DNA of 32,602 nt from Firmicutes bacterium CAG:124 (GTDB lineage Bacteria > Bacillota > Clostridia > Oscillospirales > Oscillospiraceae). Each line of letters opens with the position of its first letter. Position 1 is the first letter of the stretch. The translations under genes and the position numbers were made by a program. The DNA lies in NCBI GenBank assembly GCA_000432135.1, contig HF990640.1:14460-47061 (forward strand), in the 5' to 3' direction. Below are positions 24,188-32,500 of the stretch, piece after piece. The notes under the pieces were generated by a model. That model was not told where the DNA came from, ran no database searches, and was given only the letters and a program-made list of their open reading frames with translations.

Positions 24188-24709
24188 ATGAAAAAATCAC
24201 ACAAAATCCTGCTGGCACTTGCTCTTTTGGCCGCAGCCGCAGCCGCGGCTGTGATCGTGATATCAAATCTGCCCATAGCCAAAACGCAGGAGGCGGTGGG
24301 GGAGCTGCTTCGGAAGAAGCTTGACCTCCCGCAGGACGCCGTCATCACCTGCGCCGGAGATTATACGGCGGATGCGTATACACTGCTCTGGTTTATCATA
24401 CAGAATCAGGACATGACGCTTTATCGGGCTGTGGACTGCCGTGTGCTGAATAACGGCAGCTATTGGATGAAAAAGACATACACGCCCAGCGCATGCGCGC
24501 GGGACATCGTGCACGTTGTATGGCGGTATGCACGCGATATTATTCTCATCAACAATTTCGACTGCCGCTCGATCGTGTATCATACCTCTTACGGCGACGA
24601 GAAGACAGAGCTTTCGGCTGAAGACATTCCGTATGTTTTTCCATATGCACCGCCGTATGGCACAACAGGCTGCGATTTTCTGGACGCTGCCGGAAACAGC
24701 ATCCGATAA
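24188..24709 (+). CDS. Membrane-anchored protein of unknown function
   Basis: The 173-aa protein begins with a basic residue cluster and one hydrophobic helix (residues ~5-27, ILLALALLAAAAAAAVIVISNL), so it is probably anchored in the membrane or exported. The rest is soluble, with several Tyr and Cys residues (DAYTLLWFIIQNQDMTLYRAVDCRVLNNGSYWMKK, YVFPYAPPYGTTGCDF). I recognise no domain. AAGGAG lies before the start. It sits between the repeat cluster and tyrS in the presumed T-box transcript, with no terminator or promoter evident on either side. Confidence 0.72.
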   Translation: MKKSHKILLALALLAAAAAAAVIVISNLPIAKTQEAVGELLRKKLDLPQDAVITCAGDYTADAYTLLWFIIQNQDMTLYRAVDCRVLNNGSYWMKKTYTPSACARDIVHVVWRYARDIILINNFDCRSIVYHTSYGDEKTELSAEDIPYVFPYAPPYGTTGCDFLDAAGNSIR

Positions 24710-24747
24710 TTGATAAAAATTTTTCAAACATAGAAGGAGTAATCACA

Positions 24748-25974
24748 ATGGGTATTTATGAAGAACTGCAGGCCAGAGGCCTTGTCAAGCAGGTCACGAA
24801 CGAGCCGGAGATCCGCGAAATGGTCAACGCGGGCAAGGCCAAATTCTACATTGGCTTCGACTGCACGGCAGATTCTCTGACTGCCGGTCATTTCATGGCG
24901 CTGACGCTCATGAAGCGTCTGCAGATGGCGGGCAACCAGCCCGTCGCGCTCATCGGCGGCGGCACGACCATGATCGGCGATCCGTCCGGCCGCACCGATA
25001 TGCGCAAAATGCTGACCAAGGAGGATATCGACCACAACGCCGAGTGCTTCAAGCGTCAGATGGAGCGATTCATTGATTTCGGCGAAGGTAAAGCCATCAT
25101 GGTCAACAATGCCGACTGGTTGCTGAACCTCAATTATATCGAACTCCTGCGAGAGGTCGGCGCCTGCTTCTCTGTCAATAACATGCTCCGTGCTGAGTGC
25201 TACAAGCAGCGCATGGAAAAGGGCTTGTCCTTCCTGGAGTTCAACTACATGATCATGCAGTCCTATGATTTCTACTACCTGTTCCAGCACTACGGCTGCA
25301 ATATGCAGTTCGGCGGCGACGACCAGTGGTCGAATATGCTCGGCGGCACGGAGCTGATCCGCCGCAAGCTCGGTAAGGACGCGCATGCCATGACCATCAC
25401 GCTCCTGACCGATTCGCAGGGCAAGAAGATGGGCAAGACTGCGGGCAACGCCGTCTGGCTCGATCCGAACAAGACCAGCCCCTTTGACTTCTATCAGTAC
25501 TGGCGCAACGTCGACGATGCCGACGTCATGAAGTGCATCCGTATGCTGACCTTCCTGCCGCTTGAGCAGATCGATGAGATGGACAAGTGGGAGGGCAGCC
25601 AGCTCAATAAGGCCAAGGAGATTCTTGCCTACGAGCTGACGCAGATGGTCCACGGCGAGGAAGAGGCGAAGAAGGCGGAGGCCAGCGCAAAGGCCCTCTT
25701 CGGCGGCAGCGGCAGCAGCGAGAATATGCCGTCGACCGAGCTGACGGACGATGACTTCACTGACGGTAAGATCGACACCCTGACGCTGCTCGTCAAGTGC
25801 GGCCTTGCCGCATCCAAGGGCGAGGGCCGCCGTCTCGTGCAGCAGGGCGGCATCAGCGTCAACGACGAGAAGGTCACGGATTTCGCGACTGCGTTTGAAA
25901 AGGCAGTCTTTGCAGGCGACGGCGCGATCATCCGCAAGGGCAAGAAGGTCTTCCACAAGGCGCTTGTGAAATAA
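24748..25974 (+). CDS. tyrS: Tyrosyl-tRNA synthetase
   Basis: The 408-aa class I enzyme charges tRNA-Tyr. The HIGH-like site is in YIGFDCTADSLTAGHFMAL (residues ~34-52). The tyrosine pocket includes NYMIMQSYDFYYL and QFGGDDQWSNM. The KMSKS loop is KKMGKTAG (about residues 226-233), a form in which the final Ser is Thr, common in this TyrS subgroup. The C-terminal S4 domain (residues ~345-405, LLVKCGLAASKGEGRRLVQQGGISVND) binds tRNA. The AAGGAG site is clear. No promoter is seen in the 38 bp before it, so it is probably expressed from the T-box promoter 1.5 kb upstream. Confidence 0.97.
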   Translation: MGIYEELQARGLVKQVTNEPEIREMVNAGKAKFYIGFDCTADSLTAGHFMALTLMKRLQMAGNQPVALIGGGTTMIGDPSGRTDMRKMLTKEDIDHNAECFKRQMERFIDFGEGKAIMVNNADWLLNLNYIELLREVGACFSVNNMLRAECYKQRMEKGLSFLEFNYMIMQSYDFYYLFQHYGCNMQFGGDDQWSNMLGGTELIRRKLGKDAHAMTITLLTDSQGKKMGKTAGNAVWLDPNKTSPFDFYQYWRNVDDADVMKCIRMLTFLPLEQIDEMDKWEGSQLNKAKEILAYELTQMVHGEEEAKKAEASAKALFGGSGSSENMPSTELTDDDFTDGKIDTLTLLVKCGLAASKGEGRRLVQQGGISVNDEKVTDFATAFEKAVFAGDGAIIRKGKKVFHKALVK

Positions 25975-25986
25975 AACTTATGTCAA

Positions 25987-26008
25987 CCGCCCGAAACACT
26001 CCGGGCGG
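25987..26008 (+). other. GC-rich hairpin after tyrS
   Basis: CCGCCCG (25987-25993) pairs with CGGGCGG (26002-26008). The following bases (TATGCACAAAG) contain no T-run, so it is a weak terminator at best and may instead protect the 3' end of the tyrS mRNA. Confidence 0.55.
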
Positions 26009-26058
26009 TATGCACAAAGCAAATTCAAAAACGCCGCAGGATTTTGTCGCTTTCACAG

Positions 26059-26087
26059 TTGACTTTGTGCATTTAAAGCGGTATAGT
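26059..26087 (+). promoter_or_regulatory. Promoter of the leader ORF/ABC importer
   Basis: TTGACT (26059-26064), 17 bases, and TATAGT (26082-26087) give a start near 26094. The spacer carries CTTTGTGCA (26063-26071), the right arm of a perfect 9-bp inverted repeat whose left arm TGCACAAAG is at 26011-26019; this could be an operator. Confidence 0.8.
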
Positions 26088-26131
26088 AGCAAACATAAAA
26101 AGCCGGACAGTACGGCAGAAGGGAGTTCATT

Positions 26132-26248
26132 ATGATGCAGATCCGTTCCAACGATTTCATTATGAATATGAGCTTCCGCTTTACCATGGCCCGCGAGCTG
26201 TTTGCGGGCCTCTATTACCGTACCCAAAATGAGAAGCTGTCCGTATAA
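26132..26248 (+). CDS. 38-codon leader ORF with tandem Tyr codons
   Basis: A short gene with a GGGAG site begins ATG ATG CAG and ends at TAA 26246-26248. The peptide (MMQIRSNDFIMNMSFRFTMA / RELFAGLYYRTQNEKLSV) has four Phe and two consecutive Tyr at positions 28-29 (26213-26218), ten codons before the stop. It lies between a good promoter and an intrinsic terminator, with the ABC importer genes beyond. Its last codons contain CTGTCCG (26237-26243), which can pair with CGGACAG upstream (26104-26110) or with CGGACAG in the terminator (26291-26297). This arrangement resembles a trp-type attenuator leader. It could also be a stand-alone small protein. I recognise no homologue. Confidence 0.6.
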   Translation: MMQIRSNDFIMNMSFRFTMARELFAGLYYRTQNEKLSV

Positions 26249-26273
26249 GACCGGTGTTTTCTTCGTAAGTAAG

Positions 26274-26310
26274 AAGGAGGCTCTGTTCCGCGGACAGAGC
26301 CTCCTTTTTG
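26274..26310 (+). terminator. Intrinsic terminator/attenuator before the ABC importer
   Basis: AAGGAGGCTCTGT (26274-26286) pairs with ACAGAGCCTCCTT (26294-26306) and is followed by a T-run. It lies 25 bp after the leader ORF stop and 43 bp before the lipoprotein gene, which has no convincing promoter of its own. Confidence 0.92.
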
Positions 26311-26353
26311 TTTTAAACAATCAACTGTTATCAGAGAAAAGGAGCAATTTATC

Positions 26354-27349
26354 ATGAAAAAGATTCTTGCAATGCTTCTGGCGCTCGTGATGGTCCTGAG
26401 CCTGGCCGCCTGCGCCTCCACACAGCCCGCAGCTGAGCCTGCGGCCTCCTCCGACGCACCCGCCGAGAGCGGAAAGACCTACACCGTCGGCGTCTGCCAG
26501 CTCGTGCAGCATGAGGCGCTCGATGCCGCAACGCAGGGCTTCGTCGACGCACTGAAAGAAGCGCTCGGCGACGCCGTGACCATCGATGTGCAGAACGCCT
26601 CCGGCGATTCCGTCAACTGCGGCACTATCGTCAACGGCTTTGTCGCCAAGGGCGTCGACCTCATCATGGCGAACGCCACTCCGGCCCTGACCGCTGCCGT
26701 CTCCGCCACGGCTGATATTCCCATCCTCGGCACGTCCATCACGGCCTACGGCGTTGCGCTCGACATCGACGATTTTAGCGGCACGGTCGGCGGCAACATC
26801 TCCGGCACGTCCGATCTGGCCGACCTGCAAAAACAGGCCCAGATGATCCTCGACTGGTTCCCCGAGACAAAGACGGTCGGCCTGCTGTTCTGCTCCGCCG
26901 AGCCGAACTCCCGCTACCAGATCGACGAGCTGCGCAAGGCGCTCGAGGCCCAGGGCGTGACCTGCGAGGAATTCGCCTTCACCGACAGTAACGACGTTTC
27001 CTCCGTCACCCAGAAGGCTGCTGATTTCTCCGACGTCGTCTACATCCCGACCGACAACACCGCTGCTTCCAACACCGAGGCGATCGCAAACGTTCTGATT
27101 CCCGCCGGTGTTCCCGCGATCTGCGGCGAAGAGGGCCTCTGCCGCGGCTGCGGCGTGGCGACGCTGTCCATCAGCTACTATGATCTCGGCGTGACCACCG
27201 GCAAGATGGCCGCGAAGATCCTGAAGGGCGAGGCCAATATCTCCGAAATGCCCGTCGAATACACCGACGCGACCCCGAAGTACAACGCCTCCATCTGCGA
27301 CCAGCTCGGCATCACCCCGCTGGACGGCTATGAGGCCATTGACGGCTGA
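26354..27349 (+). CDS. ABC transporter substrate-binding lipoprotein (TrpX-like)
   Basis: The 331-aa protein starts with a lipoprotein signal (MKKILAMLLALVMVLSLAAC, lipobox LAAC with Cys20) and an Ala/Pro/Ser-rich linker. The binding domain fits the ABC substrate-binding family containing TrpX (YTVGVCQLVQHEALDAATQGFVDAL, ANATPALTAAVSATADIPILGTSITAYG, CGVATLSISYYDLGVTTGKMAAKIL). In streptococci and clostridia trpXYZ systems are predicted or shown to import tryptophan or tyrosine, often under T-box control. The ligand here is not determined. Proximity to tyrS and to a leader with Tyr codons favours an aromatic amino acid, as an inference. Confidence 0.92.
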   Translation: MKKILAMLLALVMVLSLAACASTQPAAEPAASSDAPAESGKTYTVGVCQLVQHEALDAATQGFVDALKEALGDAVTIDVQNASGDSVNCGTIVNGFVAKGVDLIMANATPALTAAVSATADIPILGTSITAYGVALDIDDFSGTVGGNISGTSDLADLQKQAQMILDWFPETKTVGLLFCSAEPNSRYQIDELRKALEAQGVTCEEFAFTDSNDVSSVTQKAADFSDVVYIPTDNTAASNTEAIANVLIPAGVPAICGEEGLCRGCGVATLSISYYDLGVTTGKMAAKILKGEANISEMPVEYTDATPKYNASICDQLGITPLDGYEAIDG

Positions 27350-27358
27350 TTTCAGCCA

Positions 27359-27388
27359 GCCGGTCATGGACATATGCCCATGACCGGC
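27359..27388 (+). other. Intercistronic hairpin 1
   Basis: GCCGGTCATGG (27359-27369) pairs perfectly with CCATGACCGGC (27378-27388). There is no T-run, so it more likely stabilises the upstream lipoprotein mRNA than terminates. Confidence 0.75.
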
Positions 27389-27410
27389 CCTGTATGAAAC
27401 ACTGTTTGCC

Positions 27411-27456
27411 CCTGCAATCGGCCGATAACCGGTTTTCTTTGCCGGTCGATTGCAGG
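27411..27456 (+). other. Intercistronic hairpin 2
   Basis: CCTGCAATCG (27411-27420) pairs with CGATTGCAGG (27447-27456), with an inner ACCGG/CCGGT stem (27428-27446). With hairpin 1 it fills the 131-bp gap between the lipoprotein and permease genes. Confidence 0.75.
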
Positions 27457-27480
27457 CGCAGACCAAGAAGGAGAATGACT

Positions 27481-28410
27481 ATGAATTTCCTTTCCGCGCT
27501 ACTAAACTCGCTGCCCGGTGCAGCGGCGCAGGGCCTCATCTGGGGTCTGATGGCCATCGGCGTCTACATTACCTTCCGCATTCTCGATGTGGCCGACCTG
27601 ACCGTCGACGGCTCCATCGCCACCGGCGGTGCGGCAGCTGTCATGCTGATCCGCGCGGGCATGAACCCGTGGCTGGCGCTGCTGTGCGCGTTTGTCTGTG
27701 GGATGCTGGCAGGCTTCGTCACGGGGATGTTCCACACCAAATGCGGCATTCCCGCGATCCTGTCCGGCATTCTGACGCAGCTTGCGCTTTACTCCATCAA
27801 TCTTCGCATCATGGACAGCAAGGCCAATCAGGCCGTCGGCGTGGATAAATACCCCTTGATGGTGTCGCAGCGCTTTGTGCGTGACCTGAGTCTGAAAAAT
27901 CCGCTGCCCGTCCTGCTTTTGTTCACGTTCGCCGTGATCGCGCTTCTGTACTGGTTCTTTGGTACGGAGCGCGGCTGCGCCATCCGCGCCACCGGCGCGA
28001 ATCAGAACATGGCCCGTGCACAGGGCATCAATACGAACGCGAACGTTGTATTTGGCCTCATGCTTTCGAACGGTCTTGTCGCCCTCTCCGGCGCGCTGCT
28101 CGCACAGTTTCAGGGCGCGGCGGATGTCAACATGGGCCGCGGCGCGATCGTCATTGGCCTTGCTGCCGTTATCATCGGCGAGGTCATCTTCGGCAAGCTG
28201 TTCACGAATTTCGGCCTCAAGCTTCTGGCCGTGTCCATCGGCGCTGTGATCTATTACTTTGTGCTCCAGATCGTGCTGCAGCTCGGCCTGAACACGAACG
28301 ACCTCAAGCTCATCACGGCGCTGATCGTCGCGCTCTTCCTCGCCATTCCGTATTGGAAGGGAAAAATGTTCCATGGAAAAGCCAAAAAGGAGGAATCGCG
28401 CCATGCTTGA
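27481..28410 (+). CDS. ABC transporter permease (TrpY-like)
   Basis: The 309-aa polytopic membrane protein has about eight hydrophobic helices and belongs to the branched-chain amino-acid/ribose type permease family (BPD_transp_2). Typical features are AAAQGLIWGLMAIGVYITFRILDVADLTVDGSIATGGA near the N-terminus and the cytoplasmic EAA-like loop RATGANQNMARAQGINTNAN around residue 180. It forms the membrane pore of the importer with the lipoprotein and ATPase on either side. The ATG at 27481 is chosen because AAGAAGGAG lies seven bases before it; a frame from 27394 would cover the intercistronic hairpin. Its 3' end overlaps the ATPase gene by 8 bp. Confidence 0.94.
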   Translation: MNFLSALLNSLPGAAAQGLIWGLMAIGVYITFRILDVADLTVDGSIATGGAAAVMLIRAGMNPWLALLCAFVCGMLAGFVTGMFHTKCGIPAILSGILTQLALYSINLRIMDSKANQAVGVDKYPLMVSQRFVRDLSLKNPLPVLLLFTFAVIALLYWFFGTERGCAIRATGANQNMARAQGINTNANVVFGLMLSNGLVALSGALLAQFQGAADVNMGRGAIVIGLAAVIIGEVIFGKLFTNFGLKLLAVSIGAVIYYFVLQIVLQLGLNTNDLKLITALIVALFLAIPYWKGKMFHGKAKKEESRHA

Positions 28411-29197
28411 GCTTATCAATGTCTGCAAAACCTTCAACCCCGGTACGGTCAACGCCAAAACGGCGCTGAATGACCTGAATCTGACCCTGAACGACGGCGA
28501 TTTCGTCACTGTCATCGGCGGCAACGGGGCAGGGAAGTCGACTATGCTGAACGCCATTGCGGGCTCGTTCCAGATCGACAGCGGCAAGATCGTCATTGAC
28601 GGCACGGACGTCACCGGCCTGCCGGAGCATAAGCGTGCCGCGCTTCTCGGCCGCGTGTTTCAGGATCCCATGATGGGCACCGCGCCCACCATGCAGATCG
28701 AAGAAAACCTCGCCCTCGCCGCCCGCCGCGGGCAGCACCGGGGCCTGAAATGGGGCATCACAAAGGCGGAGCGCGCCGAGTACCAGAAACGTCTCCATGC
28801 GCTCAATCTCGGCCTTGAGGAGCGCATGACCGCGAAGGTCGGTCTGCTCTCCGGCGGCCAACGGCAGGCGCTGACGCTCCTGATGGCGGCGCTGCAGCAG
28901 CCGAAGCTGCTGCTTCTCGACGAGCACACCGCCGCGCTCGACCCGCGCACGGCAGCCAAGGTGCTTGACCTGTCTGACCGCATCGTGCAGGAGCACGGGC
29001 TGACCACGCTGATGATCACGCATAACATGAAAGACGCCATTGCCCATGGCAACCGCCTCATCATGATGGACGCCGGTCAGGTCGTCGTGGACGTGTCCGG
29101 CGAAGAAAAGAAAAAGCTGACCGTCCCGGATCTTCTCGCCATGTTCTCCCGCGCCAGCGGCAGCGACGAAGCCAACGACAAAATGCTGCTGTCCTGA
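28403..29197 (+). CDS. ABC transporter ATP-binding protein (TrpZ-like)
   Basis: The 264-aa ATPase has all core motifs: Walker A GGNGAGKST (residues ~38-46), the Q-loop in GRVFQDPMMGT, signature LLSGGQRQAL, Walker B LLLLDEHTAALDP with the catalytic Glu, and the H-loop MITHNMKDA. It energises the importer encoded by the two upstream genes. The ATG at 28403 has AAGGAGG upstream and overlaps the permease stop, so the pair is translationally coupled; the frame extends to 28373 but without a ribosome site. After the stop comes a repeat-rich intergenic region with no clear terminator. Confidence 0.95.
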   Translation: MLELINVCKTFNPGTVNAKTALNDLNLTLNDGDFVTVIGGNGAGKSTMLNAIAGSFQIDSGKIVIDGTDVTGLPEHKRAALLGRVFQDPMMGTAPTMQIEENLALAARRGQHRGLKWGITKAERAEYQKRLHALNLGLEERMTAKVGLLSGGQRQALTLLMAALQQPKLLLLDEHTAALDPRTAAKVLDLSDRIVQEHGLTTLMITHNMKDAIAHGNRLIMMDAGQVVVDVSGEEKKKLTVPDLLAMFSRASGSDEANDKMLLS

Positions 29198-29207
29198 ATA
29201 TTACACC

Positions 29208-29233
29208 GTAGGGGCGGACGACTCTGTCCGCCC
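29208..29233 (-). repeat. Palindromic repeat, copy 4, inverted
   Basis: GGGCGGAC (29212-29219) and GTCCGCCC (29226-29233) around GACTCT, with GTAG on the left. It is the reverse complement of the copy at 24120-24154 core. Confidence 0.8.
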
Positions 29234-29325
29234 TCCCTTTTTTACAGTATGCCGCCCGCCGGCCCCTACGATCCAGCGCGGAGGTGCACCTGAATTCGCC
29301 GAAGATTTCTGTAGATCCTCTGCTT

Positions 29326-29359
29326 TCTGCGGGCCGACAGAGTCGTCGGCCCCTACAGA
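29326..29359 (+). repeat. Palindromic repeat, copy 5 with compensatory changes
   Basis: GGGCCGAC (29331-29338) and GTCGGCCC (29345-29352) around AGAGTC, followed by CTACAGAGA. Compared with copy 3 it differs by one base in each stem arm, and the two changes restore pairing. An adjoining GAATTCGCCGAA (29292-29303) is shared with the spacer between copies 1 and 2. Confidence 0.8.
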
Positions 29360-29446
29360 GATTCCGCGCGTTTAAGAAATACGCCCCGCCCCCACAGCAT
29401 CCCGGCTGCGGAGGCGGTTTTTGCCCGGTTTTGCAGCGAAATACGG

Positions 29447-29475
29447 TTGAACTCCGGAGAAAAGCGCGCTATACT
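29447..29475 (+). promoter_or_regulatory. Promoter of the large secreted protein gene
   Basis: TTGAAC (29447-29452), 17 bases and TATACT (29470-29475), about 35 bp before the ATG, with GAAAGGA as ribosome site. Confidence 0.75.
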
Positions 29476-29510
29476 GTAAGCAGACAGATACAAGAAAGGA
29501 AGTCTGAACC

Positions 29511-32500
29511 ATGAAAAGAGTCGGAAGATGGACATGGATGCTGCTGACACTGCTTCTGCTGCTGTGCACCACAGCGTTTGCAGAAACGATCGAGTGCGGC
29601 AGCATCGAGCTTGAGCAGCCGGTAGAGGTGGCGCTTGAAAGTTATGATTCGTTCCAGTATACACTCACAGCGCCAGTCGATGGCACGCGTGTGAAGGTCG
29701 AATGGCTGAGCGACAACAAAGATGCTGTTCAACTGTATATTAATGGGGGAAAGGTCTCTACGGCAGGAGGGATCTGCACTTTACATGAAGAAAACACGAT
29801 CAAAGTGAATCCAGCGTCGTCGAAATTGATTCCGCTGACGGTTCGCTTTGTTCTGCATGAATACAGAAATGACGAGCATGAACCCAATGATGTGACTCCG
29901 ACCGAGCTGCACGACGGCGACAGCGTGAAGTTTGTGCTGGATGATGGCGATATGGATTGGTTTTCAATCAAGACGGAAAAGCCCGGACAGGATATCGCCC
30001 TGACCTTCAGCGGGTTTAATTATGCGGATAGAACGGCATTCTCGTTGGTCTGGAACAGAGGTTGGGAAATTGAAAAGAATGGAACTGTTTTTCTGCATGC
30101 AGGCGAGCCGGGGGCATATCAATTTTCTCTTTATAAGTCGTGGAGCGGAGAAATATCGCGTTCCATGGAGATTCATCTGCTGGACGGCGATGAAAACGAA
30201 CTGAACGACACGAAAGAGACTGCGACTCCGCTGCCAATCGGCACAGATGCGGCGTTCAGCATTGGCGGAATCGGCGATGAGGACTGGTTCAGCTTTGAAG
30301 CAGTGCCGGAGGAAGGACAGGCGAAACTCTATACGCTCCGTCTGTTGGATTTTGACTTTGAAAACCCGGAGATCGTCTGCTATGAGATCTACGCACCAGA
30401 CGGAAATGTCGTTGTTCCTGAAACCGAGATCAGTTCCCGTCATGCGCGCGTCTTATCGTGCAGCCAGCAGGGGCAGTATGCCGTTAGACTATATCCGAAA
30501 GAGAAATATGATTATTATAGTGAGAAATATAATGTTTCAATCCAGCGCGCAGCGCTCCGCATCCGCGTGGAGGAGGGCGGCGATGACCCCTATGAAAGCA
30601 ACGATACCTGGCTCGACGCAGCCTATATTGAGCCGGGCCAGCTGATTTCCCATGTTTTAAGCAGCGGTGATACGGATTGGTTCTGTTTCACAGCTTCGGA
30701 GGACTACATGACGGTTCACATTGTTTCCAACAGCGGCGGTTCTGCTGGTATCTATACTGGACAGGAACTTGCAGAATACGGAGACGATGCAAGCTGTATC
30801 TGGGGAGGAAATTCAAATTATAAAAGTTTTTCCAATCTCTATTGGAAACTCGGAGAAAAAGGACTGTACTACATTAAATTGATTGGCGGCTCCAGCGAAG
30901 CAATTCGTTCAACAACGATTTCACTGATTCCACCGGAAGCGATTGAGAACAATGATGCATGGAATCGTGCCACACCGCTTTATGAAGATGTCACGCAGGC
31001 ATTTGATATCTCCGCATATAACGACACCGACTGGTTCTGCTTTACCGTACCAGAAGGTGCGCCGCAAACACTTTTGTTGAATTTCAATACAAAGACAGAA
31101 TTGTTGAACACATCATACAGTGAATACGTTTACGTTAAACTCTATCCCAAAGCATATTTTGAGAATCAGGCTGGTATGATTGAGTCTGATGAAGTCAGAT
31201 TTGGGCAAGAATGGAATCCGACGAGGTTCCAATGGAACTTAGATCCGGGCATTTATTACATGCAAGTAAAATCAAGAAATATGGAGACATCTTGGAATTG
31301 GGCGGATATACTGAAATTGAATGTTTGCTGGAAACTGATACCACGTTCCAGCAATAACTCGATTGCAGCTGCTGTGCCGCTGACAGAAAAGGTATGGCAG
31401 GACGTATGGCAGGATGGCTATTTCTCCATCGGCGAACACAAGGCCGACGAAGTCGTCCAGATTCAACGTGATGAAGGTGGAAACGAACCGAAAAGCAATA
31501 TTTATGTCTATGATACTGACGGAAAAAGCATTGCAAGTTCTGGCTATGCCAGTTTCAGCTTCCAGATTCCCGCAGACGGAGTCTACTATCTCAGAGTGCC
31601 TGCGTCCATAAAATTTTCTGAAAATGAACCCACACGCACAACGCGCATTCGTTACTATACCCACAATGATGAAATCGGAGCAGCGGACACCATAACCATG
31701 CGCCCGAACGAATCCGTATTCCTTGATGTGTGGTTCAGCCCGGATATAAGCTTGTCGGTCGAGTCCGAAGTCGAAAATCTGACATATGATCGGGAAACCG
31801 GGTATCTGACTGCACCCAACACCCCGGAGGGGAGCGCCGACCTTGTCTTCTCCAACGGATACCCGGAAGGCGATGAAAAACGGGTCGAGGCGGTCACGCA
31901 TGTTATCTGGTCGGAAAATCCGCTGTCAGATATTTCGATTTCCAATGCGCCGCAGTCTCTTCCCGTCGGCAGTTCCGTGCAGTTGGAGGCAGCTGTAAGC
32001 CCGGAGGATTATATCTGCCATATATCATGGAAAAGCTCTGATACCTCCGTTCTCCGCGTGCTCTCCAACGGCAAGGTCGTCGCTGTTGGACAGGGTGAAG
32101 CGGTGATCACGGCGAGCATCGGCGAAGCCACTTCGTCCGTCACCATAACCGTCACCGGCGAACAGCCCGGCGAGTCCGGCCTGACCGGTGTCTCGCTCGA
32201 CCGCTACACGCTGACGCTCTACGCCGGAGAAGAGGCCGAACAGCTGACCGCGACGCTGAAGCCCGAGGGCACAGAAGCGACCATCCGCTGGACGTCCAGC
32301 AACCAGACCGCCGCCACCGTCAGTCAGGACGGCAAGATCACGCCGCTTTCTGCGGGCGTTACCGTCGTAACGGCGGCAGCGGGGGACTACCGCGCCAGCT
32401 GCATCGTGACTGTCCAGCCAAAACGCGTCCGCGTGACCGGCATCCGGTTTGACGAGCCGACGCATACGCTCATGATGGGCAGCACCGTCACGCTCCAGCC

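Noticed and set aside
24724..25956. Long minus-strand open frame opposite tyrS
   Set aside because: Complementary shadow of a well-identified gene; no domain, start site or promoter.
26321..27466. Long minus-strand open frame opposite the lipoprotein gene
   Set aside because: Composition shadow; the plus strand encodes a lipobox and a transporter family protein.
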